From CAYYWP01 sp050176585 (lineage in GTDB: Bacteria > Desulfobacterota > Binatia > HRBIN30 > CADEER01), in NCBI GenBank assembly GCA_050176585.1, contig JBFXHX010000001.1, positions 1-64,000 of the forward strand: DNA of 64,000 bases, written 5' to 3'. How positions within the stretch are numbered: position 1 is the first letter of the stretch; the number at the start of each line of letters is the position of its first letter. The position numbers and the translations under genes are program-made. Shown here piece after piece: positions 9,204 to 18,410 of the stretch. The notes beneath the pieces are model-generated. The model saw only the letters and a program-made list of their open reading frames with translations, did no database searches and was not told the origin of the DNA.

Positions 9204-10394
9204 GTGTTTCTCGATCTGTTTTACGGCTTGCGCGAAGCCGGCGTACCGGTCGCCATACAGGAATGGCAGGTTTTCCTGCGCGCGCTGGAGCACGGGCTGC
9301 ACGGCTCCAGCTTGCTGCGCTTCTACCACCTCGGGCGCGCCTGTCTGGTGAAGAGCGAGACGTACTTCGACGCCTACGACCGCGTCTTCGCGCGCGTCTT
9401 CAAGGGCGTGGAAGGCCGCTTTGGCGACGACGTCACCGAGCAGATCCTCCAGTGGTTGCGCGACCCGAAGAACTTGCCCGAGCTGTCGCCGGAGGAATGG
9501 GCGGCGCTGGAGCGGTTGAGCGCGGACGAACTGCTGCAGCGCTATCTGGAGCGGCTGCGCGAGCAGGACGGGCGGCACGACGGCGGCGGCAAGTGGATCG
9601 GCACCGGCGGCCGCTCGCCGTTCGGCAACAACGGCGTGCATCCCACCGGACTGCGCGTCGGCGGCGAGAGCCGCAGCCGCTCGGCCATGCGCATCGCCGA
9701 GGAACGGCACTTCCGGGATTACCGCACGGATGAGGTGCTCGACGTGCGCCGGGTGAAGACCTCCCTCCGCCGGCTGCGGCAGCTCGCTCGCACCGGCGAG
9801 GCGACCGAGCTCGACCTCGATGAAACCGTGGACGAAACCTGTCGCAACGCCGGGGAGATCGAGCTCGTCTTCCGCCCACCGCGCCGCAACAACGTGCGGC
9901 TCTTACTGCTCATGGACGTCGGCGGGACGATGGACCCTTACTATGAACCCGTGAGCCGGCTGCTGACCGCCCTGCACGAAGATCACGGGTTGCGCGCGTT
10001 CCAGCCGTACTACTTCCACAATTGCGTGTACGATTACGTGTTCACGACGGCGCGCCTCGGCCGGGGCCCGGCGGTGTCCACCGCCGACATCCTGCGGAAG
10101 CTCGACGCGCGCTGGAAATGCGTAATCGTCGGTGACGCCGCCATGCACCCGGTCGAGCTGCTGGAGCCGTACGGCGATCCGCGCCGCAGCTCGGCGTCGC
10201 CCGGCCTGGCATGGCTGCGCCGCGTCGCGGATCACTTTGAGCGCAGCGTCTGGATCAATCCGGAAAGCCCGCCGTACTGGGACGGCACGCATACCGCTCG
10301 CATCATTCGGCGCCTTTTTCCGATGTTCCACTTGAGCGTCGACGGCCTCAGCGCGGCCATGCAGTCGCTGGTCGGCGCGCGCCAGCCGCACTGA
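9204..10394 (+). CDS. VWA domain protein, CoxE-like
   Basis: The 396-residue product resembles CoxE-like VWA proteins, which act with MoxR-type AAA ATPases in assembling or activating metalloenzymes. I place the start at GTG 9204, giving FLDLFYGLREAGVPVAIQEW, the usual N-terminus; the frame is open further upstream but that part is not conserved. The VWA domain begins near residue 235 with LLLMDVGGTMDPYYEP, the degenerate MIDAS typical of this group (DxGG rather than DxSxS). The end (SVDGLSAAMQSLVGAR) is also typical. No MoxR partner lies beside it; a MoxR gene exists at 59242 with its own VWA partners. The assembly gap begins four bases after its stop codon, so its downstream neighbour may be missing. 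Confidence 0.8.
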   Translation: MFLDLFYGLREAGVPVAIQEWQVFLRALEHGLHGSSLLRFYHLGRACLVKSETYFDAYDRVFARVFKGVEGRFGDDVTEQILQWLRDPKNLPELSPEEWAALERLSADELLQRYLERLREQDGRHDGGGKWIGTGGRSPFGNNGVHPTGLRVGGESRSRSAMRIAEERHFRDYRTDEVLDVRRVKTSLRRLRQLARTGEATELDLDETVDETCRNAGEIELVFRPPRRNNVRLLLLMDVGGTMDPYYEPVSRLLTALHEDHGLRAFQPYYFHNCVYDYVFTTARLGRGPAVSTADILRKLDARWKCVIVGDAAMHPVELLEPYGDPRRSSASPGLAWLRRVADHFERSVWINPESPPYWDGTHTARIIRRLFPMFHLSVDGLSAAMQSLVGARQPH

Positions 10395-10398
10395 GGTC

Positions 10399-10498
10399 NN
10401 NNNNNNNNNNNNNNNNNNNNNNNNNNNNNNNNNNNNNNNNNNNNNNNNNNNNNNNNNNNNNNNNNNNNNNNNNNNNNNNNNNNNNNNNNNNNNNNNNN
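10399..10498. other. Assembly gap (100 N)
   Basis: Exactly 100 ambiguous bases separate the stop of the VWA gene from the stop of the hybrid kinase. A round 100 is a usual scaffolding placeholder, so the true distance and any gene inside are unknown. Confidence 0.98.
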
Positions 10499-10501
10499 CG
10501 G

Positions 10502-13198
10502 CTACATTCGGAGCCCCTCGCCACCGCCGCGCCGGACCGCGGCTTGCAGCGCGCGTTGCATGACTTCGAGCAACCGCTCCGCCTTGAGCGGTTTCGTCAC
10601 ATAGTCGTCCATCCCGGCGCGCAGACAGCGCTCGTCGTCGCCCTTCATCGCATGCGCCGTCAGCGCAATGATCGGCACGTGGCCGCCGGTCAGGCGCTCG
10701 CGTTGGCGAATGACCTTTGTGGCCTCGAAACCGTCCATGTCCGGCATCTGCACGTCCATGAGCACGACGTCGAAACGGTCCCGCTCGACCGCCTCGACGG
10801 CGCCATGGCCGGTGTCGACGGGGACTACGACGTGTCCGCGCTTCTCCAGGATGCGCATGACCAAGGTCTGGTTCACCGCGTTGTCCTCCGCCACCAGGAC
10901 CCGCAGCGGACGCTCGCCGGCGGTCCGCGGCGGCGCTGAGATCGCAGGAGACGCCGAGCGCACCGGGCGACCGCTCCGCTCGAGGGCCGTGGCTATGGCG
11001 TCGCGCAACTCGGATTGCTTGATGGGTTTGGTGAGGTGGACGCGGATCCCGAGCGCGCGGGAGCGCTCCACATCGCCGGGCAGATCGGCGGACGAGAGCA
11101 TTACGACCGCCGCCCCGCCCAATTCCGGTGCCGCGTGGATGCGCTCAGCGACCGTGAACCCATCAAGCTCGGGCATCTGCGCGTCCAGGATGACCAGCTT
11201 GAACGGATCGGCGGCGGCGGCGGCGCGCCGCAGCTCGGCAAGCCCCGCCACGCCGCCCTCGCAGGGCGTCGGCCGCATGCCCCAGTCGGTGAAGATCTCT
11301 TGGAGAATGCGGCGATTGGTCGCGTTGTCGTCTATCACCAGGACCGGAAGTCCCTGCCAGCGGCGCGCGGGCTGCTCGTGCGCGCGCCGCGCGGCGCCGA
11401 TGGCGAACGCGGCGGTGAAGCGGACCGTGCTGCCCACGCCCACCTCGCTCTCGGCCCAGATGCGGCCGCCCATGAGCTCGACCAGTCGGGTCGAGATCGC
11501 CAACCCCAGCCCGGTGCCGCCGAAGCGCCGCGTCATCGATCCATCGACCTGCTCGAACGGCTGAAAGATGGACACCAGCTTTTCCGCGGGAATGCCGATA
11601 CCGGTGTCGCTGACCGAGAATTGCAGATTCACGTCGTCGGCGGTCCGGCTGAGCACCTCGATGCGCAGCACCACCTCGCCGCGCCCGGTGAACTTGATCG
11701 CGTTTCCGAGCAGGTTCACCAGTACCTGGCGCAAGCGGCCGACGTCGCCGACCAACACCTCCGGAATGTCGGCGGGAATTCGGCACGCCAGCTCCAGCCC
11801 CTTCTTGGCGGCGCGCACCCCGAGCGTCTTCAGCGTATCGCCGAGCGCGTCCCGCACGACGAACGGCCGCGGATCGAGCTGCAGCTTGCCCGCCTCCACT
11901 TTCGAGAAGTCGAGCACATCATTGATGATGGTCAGCAGCGAATCGGCGGAATCCTTCACCATCAGCAGGTACTCGCGCTGCTCGCCGGTCAGCTCGGTGT
12001 TCAGCACGAGGTCCGTCATTCCCATGATGCCGTTCATCGGCGTCCGGATCTCATGGCTCATGTTCGCGAGAAACTCGCTCTTGGCGCGATTGGCGGCGTC
12101 CGCCGCCTCTTTGGCGGCGCGCAGCTCGTCCGCGATCCGCTTCGAGGCGGTGATGTCCTGCACGATGCCCTCTAAATATGCGATCTCCCCGCGCACGTCG
12201 CGTACGGCGCGGGCGTCCACGTTCACCCAGATCGGCTGCCCGTCCTTGCGGTGGCGCTGTGACTCGAAGCCTGACGCGACGCCGTGCTCGCGCAGCAAGC
12301 GCACGAACTCCTCGCGCCGCTCGGGGTCCACATAGAGATCGCGCCCGATGTCGCGGCTCAACGCGATCAGCTCGTCCGGCGAATCGTACCCATAGATGCG
12401 TGCCAGCGCGGGGTTCGCCGCGAGATAGCGCCCGTCCGGCGTGCTCTGAAAGATACCGTCCAGCGCGTTCTCGAAGAACGAGCGGTAGCGCGCTTCCGCC
12501 GTGCGCCCCGCCTCGTCCGGCGGCGCGTGCTCGGCGGCCCCCGAGCGGACCGGCTGCGCCACGTCGCGATTCAGCCGCGCCTCACGCGCCGCGTTGGACC
12601 GCATCTCTTTCTCGCCGTGCACGCACGCCTGCATCAGGAAGGCGTCCTCGAACAGCACCCATGCCACCCGCTCCAGCCAGCGCCACGGGCCGGCGGACAG
12701 ATCCCCGTACAGCGACTCCGGCCAGTACACACCCCGTACGTAATTGTCCGCCGCCGCGATCAGCGTCGCGGCCGCGAGAACCCGCCAATCCCGATACATC
12801 GCCAACAGCGCCAGCGATGCAAAGAGGTGAAAGTGCGTTTCGAGCCGGCCGCCGGTGAGCTGGATGAGCAGGCCTGCCCAGAGCATCTGACTGACCGCGA
12901 TTGCGTAGCGGGTGGACGGGTGTCCCGCGCGTTTGATCGCCAACGCAATCGGCGGAATGCTCAGCACGCCGCCGAACAATACCGCCGCCAAGACGTGCAA
13001 GGCCGCCGCCGCGCCCGCCGGAGCTGGCCTCCCGATGGCAGCGCCGATTCCCGCTGCCCATTGCACCGCCATCACCGCGATGAACCAGCGATCGACGCGC
13101 GCGCACACCCGTTGGCGCTCTTCCTCGAAGAGCTGGCCGGCGCGCTCGCTGCGCGCGTCGTTCATCTGTCGTGCACCGCCTGAATCACGCGAGCTCAT
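10502..13198 (-). CDS. Membrane hybrid sensor histidine kinase (PAS-HisKA-HATPase-REC-REC)
   Basis: The product is 898 residues from the ATG at 13198; another ATG at 13165 is equally possible, and codons upstream of 13198 look non-coding. Residues 20-200 form a membrane sensor of about five helices containing the motif ETHFHLFASLALLAMYRDW. A PAS domain (about 236-360) follows, then HisKA with MSHEIRTPMNG near 380, and HATPase_c with NLLGNAIKFTG near 500 and GGTGLGLAIS near 560. Two receiver domains follow, with ILDAQMP near 670 and LMDVQMP near 814 holding the phospho-Asp. The protein lacks its own Hpt domain; a separate Hpt gene starts divergently at 13424, so the two probably form one phosphorelay. 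The stop codon sits four bases from the assembly gap. Confidence 0.93.
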   Translation of the reverse strand: MSSRDSGGARQMNDARSERAGQLFEEERQRVCARVDRWFIAVMAVQWAAGIGAAIGRPAPAGAAAALHVLAAVLFGGVLSIPPIALAIKRAGHPSTRYAIAVSQMLWAGLLIQLTGGRLETHFHLFASLALLAMYRDWRVLAAATLIAAADNYVRGVYWPESLYGDLSAGPWRWLERVAWVLFEDAFLMQACVHGEKEMRSNAAREARLNRDVAQPVRSGAAEHAPPDEAGRTAEARYRSFFENALDGIFQSTPDGRYLAANPALARIYGYDSPDELIALSRDIGRDLYVDPERREEFVRLLREHGVASGFESQRHRKDGQPIWVNVDARAVRDVRGEIAYLEGIVQDITASKRIADELRAAKEAADAANRAKSEFLANMSHEIRTPMNGIMGMTDLVLNTELTGEQREYLLMVKDSADSLLTIINDVLDFSKVEAGKLQLDPRPFVVRDALGDTLKTLGVRAAKKGLELACRIPADIPEVLVGDVGRLRQVLVNLLGNAIKFTGRGEVVLRIEVLSRTADDVNLQFSVSDTGIGIPAEKLVSIFQPFEQVDGSMTRRFGGTGLGLAISTRLVELMGGRIWAESEVGVGSTVRFTAAFAIGAARRAHEQPARRWQGLPVLVIDDNATNRRILQEIFTDWGMRPTPCEGGVAGLAELRRAAAAADPFKLVILDAQMPELDGFTVAERIHAAPELGGAAVVMLSSADLPGDVERSRALGIRVHLTKPIKQSELRDAIATALERSGRPVRSASPAISAPPRTAGERPLRVLVAEDNAVNQTLVMRILEKRGHVVVPVDTGHGAVEAVERDRFDVVLMDVQMPDMDGFEATKVIRQRERLTGGHVPIIALTAHAMKGDDERCLRAGMDDYVTKPLKAERLLEVMQRALQAAVRRGGGEGLRM

Positions 13199-13423
13199 CG
13201 GCTCGGCGTACGAGCATTTGCCGTGCCGCACGTCAGAGGCACTGGCAGATGGATTGCGCATCACGGTCCCGCTCGCACAGCGACAAACAATTGCGGGCGA
13301 CGATGCAGTGACGCTCGCGCCGCCGATCGCACCGCCGTGGTGCGCGCTGCCGCGAACGGCCGCCCGCGCTGGCACGTACTTTGGAGACAATGGGCGGTTG
13401 CTCAGTGGGGTTGGAGGAGTTGG

Positions 13424-13774
13424 ATGCCTGCAGCAGTGTTGGATAGAGAAGCCGCGCTCGTGTGTACCGACGGCGATGAGGAGATATTCGCGGAGCTCGC
13501 CCGCATTCTGCTCGAGCGCATTCCCGCGCTGGTGGCGCGAATGCATCAAGCGGTGGGCGAGGGGGACGGCACAGCGCTGAACTTCTGCGCACACTCCCTG
13601 AAAGGGTCGGCGGCGAACGTGGGCGCGGCAGCGGTGTGTGAGACCGCGGCGCTGATGGAACGGCTGAGCGAAAGCGGCCTGCTCGAGGAAGCTGCCGCAC
13701 TGGTATCCGTGCTGGAAAAGCAGCTCGCCGCACTGGCCGCGGAGCTGAGCTCGGTCATCAGAGCGCCTGCCTAG
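13424..13774 (+). CDS. Histidine phosphotransfer (Hpt) protein
   Basis: This 116-residue helical protein has HSLKGSAANVGA around residue 57, the canonical Hpt box with the phosphoaccepting histidine. The ATG at 13424 is chosen because GGAGGAG sits four bases upstream; the frame continues further upstream without a better start. It is transcribed away from the hybrid kinase gene across a 225-base shared region. It likely carries phosphate from the second kinase receiver domain to an output regulator not found in this window. Confidence 0.88.
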   Translation: MPAAVLDREAALVCTDGDEEIFAELARILLERIPALVARMHQAVGEGDGTALNFCAHSLKGSAANVGAAAVCETAALMERLSESGLLEEAAALVSVLEKQLAALAAELSSVIRAPA

Positions 13775-13918
13775 GCTGTCGGAGGTTCATTGCAGAGGCG
13801 CCGGGAGGCGGCGGCGCCGCTGCTGATGTGAGCCACGCGAGAGACGCCTCCGCGGTAAATTCCTCGCCCGGGACCGGTCGCTTGTGGCCTCCGGCGGGCT
13901 GACTTAGGCTGCGGGGCC

Positions 13919-14998
13919 ATGGCGTCCACGTTCGGACAGCTCTTCCGCGCGACGACCTTCGGCGAGTCGCACGGGGGCGGGGTGGGAGTGGTGGTGGACG
14001 GGTGCCCGCCGCGGCTGCCGCTCGCGGTGGAGGAGATCCAGCGCGACCTCGATCGGCGCCGGCCGGGGCAGAGCCGCATCACCACGCCGCGCGACGAGCC
14101 CGACCGCGCCGAAATCCTGTCTGGTCTCTTCGAAGGGCAGACGCTCGGGACGCCGATCGCCGTCCTCGTGCGCAACACCGACGCGCGCTCCAGCGCCTAC
14201 GAAGATTTCAAGCACACCTACCGCCCGTCGCACGCCGACTACACCTACGAGGCCAAGTACGGGATTCGGAACTGGCAAGGCGGCGGGCGCGCGTCGGCCC
14301 GCGAGACCGTGGGGCGCGTGGCCGCCGGGGCAATCGCGCGCAAGCTGCTCGCGGTGCAGGCGAATGTCGAAGTGATCGCCTACGTGAAGCAGGTGTGGAC
14401 GATCGCGGCGGAGATCGACCCCAGCGGCATCACCGCCGATGCGGTTGAGGCCAACATCGTCCGCTGCCCCGACGCGCGCGCGGCCGAGGCGATGATCGCC
14501 CGCATCGACGAAGCGCGGCGGGCCGGCGACTCACTGGGCGGTATCGTCGAGTGCGTCTGCCGCCGCGTGCCAGCGGGCTTGGGCGAGCCGGTGTTCGACA
14601 AGTTGGATGCCGACCTGGCGCGCGGGATGCTCTCCCTGCCGGCCGCGAAGGGCTTCGAGATCGGCAGCGGCTTCGCCGGCGTGACGCTCACCGGCATCGC
14701 GCACAACGATCCGTTCACGGTCGAGGGCGGCCGTGTGCGCACGCTGACCAACCGCTCCGGCGGCGTACAGGGCGGGATCAGCAACGGCGAGGACCTCGTG
14801 TTCCGGGTCGCATTCAAGCCCACCGCCACGATCCGCCAAGCGCAACGGACGGTCGATCGCGAGGGCCATGCGGTGACGTTGGAGGCGAAGGGACGCCACG
14901 ACCCCTGCGTCCTGCCGCGGGCGGTGCCGATGGTGGAGGCCATGGCCCTGCTCGTGCTCGCGGACCACTATCTCCGCCAGCGCGCGCAGTGCAGCTGA
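13919..14998 (+). CDS. aroC: Chorismate synthase
   Basis: The 359-residue enzyme converts EPSP to chorismate, the last shikimate-pathway step, using reduced FMN. Signatures include the N-terminal TFGESHGGGVGVVVDGCPP and GGGRASARETVGRVAAGAIA, and the C-terminal RHDPCVLPRAVPMVEAM. Length is typical. It stands alone on the plus strand, but pabB and pabC, which use chorismate, lie 3.4 kb downstream. A small GC-rich hairpin with a seven-base-pair stem (15059-15078) lies downstream and may help termination, although there is no U tract. Confidence 0.97.
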   Translation: MASTFGQLFRATTFGESHGGGVGVVVDGCPPRLPLAVEEIQRDLDRRRPGQSRITTPRDEPDRAEILSGLFEGQTLGTPIAVLVRNTDARSSAYEDFKHTYRPSHADYTYEAKYGIRNWQGGGRASARETVGRVAAGAIARKLLAVQANVEVIAYVKQVWTIAAEIDPSGITADAVEANIVRCPDARAAEAMIARIDEARRAGDSLGGIVECVCRRVPAGLGEPVFDKLDADLARGMLSLPAAKGFEIGSGFAGVTLTGIAHNDPFTVEGGRVRTLTNRSGGVQGGISNGEDLVFRVAFKPTATIRQAQRTVDREGHAVTLEAKGRHDPCVLPRAVPMVEAMALLVLADHYLRQRAQCS

Positions 14999-15195
14999 GC
15001 GGCACCGCGGATCCCGCTCGAAGGTCGTGTTGGGGTGGGGTGGGACCTTTCCCCGACAGGCGCCGCCGGAACGGCGCCCGCCAAGCGCGAGCTCTGTGCT
15101 TTGCGGCGACTCGTCGCCCGGCGCCCCCCGGCACCGGTTGAACGCGACCTCTGGCGCAACATCGGCAGTCGCCCGCGCGCCGGCATTGGCGGTCA

Positions 15196-15209
15196 GCTAA
15201 CAGCGTAAC
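15196..15209. repeat. TAACAGCGTAA motif between convergent genes (copy 1)
   Basis: GCTAACAGCGTAAC occurs between convergent aroC and the SnoaL-like gene. Near-identical copies lie between two other convergent gene pairs (37135-37146 and 48469-48480). Function is unknown; a 3'-end or termination role is possible. Confidence 0.5.
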
Positions 15210-15257
15210 CGCTGAATCGCCGTCCGGGCCGGGTATGCGCGCCAGGAGCGCCGAGGA

Positions 15258-15653
15258 TCAATGCATCTGCTCGTGCGGATCGCTCGCGGCGATGTGCGCG
15301 ACGCCGCCGGCTTGATGGTGCGCCATGCGCCACTCGCCGTCTTCCCGCACGAACACGTTGGTCGCGACCAGCAGGGCACCGGGAATGTGCTCGGTGCAGG
15401 TGACGAACGCGCTGTCGCCGAGCACGTGCGCGACGGCATTGGCGCAGCGGATCGCGGGCGATGCGGGTCCGCTCAGAATAGCCAACCAACTCGCCATCAC
15501 CGGGTCGCGACCGCGCAGGATGTGCCATCCCGGATGAATGCACGCCACCGGTGCGCGCGCTGCCCAGAGGGCGTCCATCGCGTCGGCATCGCGCCCCGCG
15601 AACGCGGCGTAAAACGCGGCGTTGGCGGCGAGCACTCGCTCGGCATCATCCAT
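15258..15653 (-). CDS. SnoaL/NTF2-like fold protein
   Basis: The 131-residue product has the alpha+beta cone layout of SnoaL-like/DUF4440 proteins: helical MDDAERVLAANAAFYAAF, then RDADAMDALWA, IHPGWHILRGRDPVMASW, and the late strands VATNVFVREDGEWRMAHHQAG. Such proteins are small isomerases, hydrolases or ligand binders; a specific reaction cannot be given. The ATG at 15653 is set by GGGAGGAG about seven bases upstream. It diverges from the MAPEG gene at 15788, sharing a 134-base promoter region. Confidence 0.8.
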   Translation of the reverse strand: MDDAERVLAANAAFYAAFAGRDADAMDALWAARAPVACIHPGWHILRGRDPVMASWLAILSGPASPAIRCANAVAHVLGDSAFVTCTEHIPGALLVATNVFVREDGEWRMAHHQAGGVAHIAASDPHEQMH

Positions 15654-15787
15654 ACCGTGCTCCTCCCGAGTGCTCCTTACACCGAGCGGCCGGACGCGAC
15701 TACCCGCCACGCGCGCGCCGACGCCGTGCGTGTCGCGGCCGGGCGCGAATGTGCTAGACGTCCCCATCCCGATTAGGAGGGGTGCCC

Positions 15788-16168
15788 ATGAGGTTTGCCG
15801 CCATCGTCGCGCTCGTCGCGCTCATCGAGTACATGATCATCCTCACCCTCACCGGGCGCGCGCGCGGGATGTACGACATCAAGGCGCCGGCGACGACCGG
15901 TCATCCCATCTTCGAGCGCTGGTACCGCGTGCAGATGAACACGGTCGAGCAGCTCGTGGTGTTCCTGCCCGCGCTCTTCCTGTTCGCCTCGTTCGTCAGC
16001 CCGACCTGGGCTGGGTTGATCGGCCTCGTGTGGGTGGCCGGCCGCGCGGTCTACGCGCAGGCGTACGTCAACGATCCCGAGCGGCGCGGCGTCGGCTTCG
16101 CGCTGAACATCGGCGCGAATTTCGTGCTGGTGATCGGCGCCTTCCTCGGCGCGCTGCTCGGCGGCTGA
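15788..16168 (+). CDS. MAPEG family membrane protein
   Basis: The 126-residue protein has four membrane helices and the family sequences ERWYRVQMNTVEQLVVFLPAL and GRAVYAQAYVNDPERRGVGF, characteristic of MAPEG proteins (membrane-associated, eicosanoid and glutathione metabolism). Bacterial members are often glutathione transferases, but the substrate is unknown. The start is ATG 15788 because AGGAGG ends seven bases upstream; a GTG two codons earlier is only one base from that site. It converges with the ATP-grasp gene with 24 bases between stops. Confidence 0.9.
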   Translation: MRFAAIVALVALIEYMIILTLTGRARGMYDIKAPATTGHPIFERWYRVQMNTVEQLVVFLPALFLFASFVSPTWAGLIGLVWVAGRAVYAQAYVNDPERRGVGFALNIGANFVLVIGAFLGALLGG

Positions 16169-16192
16169 CGCGCCGCGGCATTCACGGGCTGA

Positions 16193-17269
16193 TCAGCCGC
16201 CGCGCGGGTGCCGGCGCGGCGGCGCGGGACGGCGCGCGCGACGCGCCTCGGCCTCATGGCCCAGCGCCCGCGTACGCACCTCGGCCGGCGGTTCCAACAG
16301 GGCTTCCGCGATCATACGATCGAAGTCGTACACCTCGCGCCATTCCGGGAGCTGGGTGAAGCTGCGGTCGATCAGCATGTGATAGCCGTCCGTGTCGACC
16401 TCGAGCACGTACGGCCCCTGATCGCTGGCGCGAATGAGATCGACCACGCCGATGCGCACGCCGAGCGCCTCGGCGGCGCGGCGCGCGACCGTGGCCGCCG
16501 CGTCGCTCGCGGTGCGCAAGAGCCGATACCGGGCGCCGAAGGTCGTGCTGATGATGAAGTCGGCCGGGCGGCGGATCTTGTCGCGCACGCGTTCGCTCCA
16601 GAAGGCGATCTGTCCGTCCACGACGTAAGCGCGGAGGATCTGCGCCGGGCGCAGCACGCCCGCGCGACCGACGTCGGTGACCAGGCGCTGCAGGAAGAAC
16701 GGCGGCGGATAGCTCAGCACGCCGTGATGCACGCGCCGTTCGGAGCCGCTCTCCTGCAGCTCCACGGCGTACCGCCGCCCGGGGATTTCGCCGGCGATCG
16801 CCCCGGTGTCGTCCGCGGCCACGATGACGTGCCCGTGGCCGCCGCCGCCGTACGGCTCCTTCAGGATCGCGTGCTGGTGGTGGCGGATGAAGCTCATCGC
16901 CTCCGCCGGGTCGCTCGTCATCAGCGTCTCCGGCACCGGCACGCCGCGCTCGAGCAGGCGGCGCGCCGCGGCCGGCTTGTCCCAGCACAGCTCGTGGGCC
17001 GCGAGCGGGTTGATGATCTCCGCACGGGGGAAGAGCGCCCGCACCAGGTCGGGAGCGGCGCGCGGCAGATCGGGCGGCGCGGTCGCGGGCACGTCGAACG
17101 GCAGCACGTACAGGCGTTCGACGCTCTGCCACTCGCGCAGTGAGCGCGTGACGGTCTCGATCGAGAGCGCCGCGATCTCCTGGCCGCGATCGTCCGCCAC
17201 GACCTGCATGTCGGTCACCACCGGGTCCACCCACGGCCCGGCGCTCTTTCCGTACAGCACGCCGATCAT
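16193..17269 (-). CDS. ATP-grasp ligase, RimK/glutathione-synthetase-like
   Basis: The 358-residue product has an ATP-grasp core from about residue 95: NPLAAHELCWDKPAAARRLL, ILKEPYGGGGHGHVIV with the nucleotide-binding loop, FLQRLV and VVDLIRASDQGPYVLEVDTD with the metal-binding Glu/Asp. Enzymes of this type join a carboxylate to an amine or thiol via an acylphosphate. The N-terminal third is a pre-ATP-grasp domain resembling RimK-like ligases, but the substrates cannot be read from sequence. There is no partner peptide gene nearby. The ending is rich in Arg and Pro and looks poorly conserved. Confidence 0.8.
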   Translation of the reverse strand: MIGVLYGKSAGPWVDPVVTDMQVVADDRGQEIAALSIETVTRSLREWQSVERLYVLPFDVPATAPPDLPRAAPDLVRALFPRAEIINPLAAHELCWDKPAAARRLLERGVPVPETLMTSDPAEAMSFIRHHQHAILKEPYGGGGHGHVIVAADDTGAIAGEIPGRRYAVELQESGSERRVHHGVLSYPPPFFLQRLVTDVGRAGVLRPAQILRAYVVDGQIAFWSERVRDKIRRPADFIISTTFGARYRLLRTASDAAATVARRAAEALGVRIGVVDLIRASDQGPYVLEVDTDGYHMLIDRSFTQLPEWREVYDFDRMIAEALLEPPAEVRTRALGHEAEARRARRPAPPRRHPRGG

Positions 17270-17425
17270 GGTTGCGCCCGCAGCATACCCTTCGTCACGC
17301 CCGTCGAGGAGGAGATTCCACCACCACCGCGGCAGGGACGAATGCGGATCGGCCGGCGGTCGGATCGGGACCGGATCATCTCACCTCCGCGCCTCCGCGT
17401 CCGGCGCCACGGCACGGGGCCGGGA

Positions 17426-18325
17426 TCACGCGAAGAACGTTTCCGCGTCCGTGCTATCGACCGCCACCTCGCGCACCGCGCTGTCGCGGAAGACGTGGAA
17501 GCGGATCGTCTCGCCGGGTTGATGATCCCACAGCCGCGCGTAGAGGTCGCTGCGCACGTGCACCGGCTGCCCGTCCACAGACACGATCACATCTCCCGGG
17601 CGCAACCCCGCGCGCTCGCTCGGCGTCCCCGGGAGCACGCCGGCGATGACCAGGTTATCGCGCACCATGTAGCAGTACAGGCCGACCCACGCCCGCGCCG
17701 GTCGCGTCGTGCGCCGTCCATGCGTGAGCAGCTCCTGCCGGTGGCTGAACCAATGGTCCGCCGGGATCGCCAGTGTGAACCGCCCGATCTCGTTCAGATC
17801 CAGGGAGACCACGCCGACCAGCTCGCCGCGGGTGGTGAACAGCGCGCCACCGCCGAGGCCGGGATTCATCGCCGTAGTGACGATCGCGCGCTCGAGGCGG
17901 TACTCCCAAAACGCTTCGAATGGCTCCAGCGCCGAGATCGCTCCGCTGTTGACGCGCCGCTCCGTGCCGCCGGCGGCGGCGGCGATGAACACTTCCTGCC
18001 CGATCGCCAGCTCAGCCCCGCGCGGCTCGCGCGCCACCTCGTACGCGCCGCCCGAAATCTGAATCGCCGCCAGCCCACTCTGAAAGTCGCGCGCGACGAC
18101 GCGACCGGCCGCGCGCGTGCCGTCCACCAGCGTCACGTCGACATTCTGCGCTCCGAGGCAGATGTAGCCGACGGTGAGCACGATCCCGGACGGATCGACG
18201 AGCGTGCCCGATCCCATGCGTTCGGTGCCGAGGATCTGCGCCGACGGGTGCGCGGGCGGAACCCGAACCTGAAGGCTGACACTTGCCGGCAACACCGACT
18301 GCAGGAGCGTGAGCGACGCGTTCAT
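17426..18325 (-). CDS. HtrA-like trypsin-fold protein with PDZ, catalytic triad lost
   Basis: The 299-residue product aligns along its length with HtrA/DegP proteases, with a PDZ domain from about residue 190 (VGLYCYMVRDNLVIAGVLPG, RAGLRPGDVIVSVDGQPV). All three catalytic positions are replaced. The TNxHV histidine is Tyr54 (GIVLTVGYICLGA), the DLAVL aspartate is Gly84 (DFQSGLAAIQI), and the GNSGGP serine is Gly158 (MNPGLGGGALF). Their spacing, 30 and 74 residues, matches 30 and 75 in DegP, so the alignment is firm. It should lack protease activity and may serve as a binding or chaperone-like scaffold. The start ATG 18325 follows GGTGGAG by ten bases; longer in-frame starts upstream encode unlikely sequence. 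No signal peptide is obvious. Confidence 0.85.
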   Translation of the reverse strand: MNASLTLLQSVLPASVSLQVRVPPAHPSAQILGTERMGSGTLVDPSGIVLTVGYICLGAQNVDVTLVDGTRAAGRVVARDFQSGLAAIQISGGAYEVAREPRGAELAIGQEVFIAAAAGGTERRVNSGAISALEPFEAFWEYRLERAIVTTAMNPGLGGGALFTTRGELVGVVSLDLNEIGRFTLAIPADHWFSHRQELLTHGRRTTRPARAWVGLYCYMVRDNLVIAGVLPGTPSERAGLRPGDVIVSVDGQPVHVRSDLYARLWDHQPGETIRFHVFRDSAVREVAVDSTDAETFFA

Positions 18326-18410
18326 GTGCTCAACCACTCCACCGGACTTGGCGTGTTGCGCCACGCGATGTCGCCCGATAGAACGGCTCGACAGCCAAAG
18401 CAGGAAAGTC

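Noticed and set aside
15059..15078. GGCGCCG/CGGCGCC hairpin after aroC
   Set aside because: A short stem without U tract; such palindromes are frequent by chance at this GC content, so it was not listed as a terminator.
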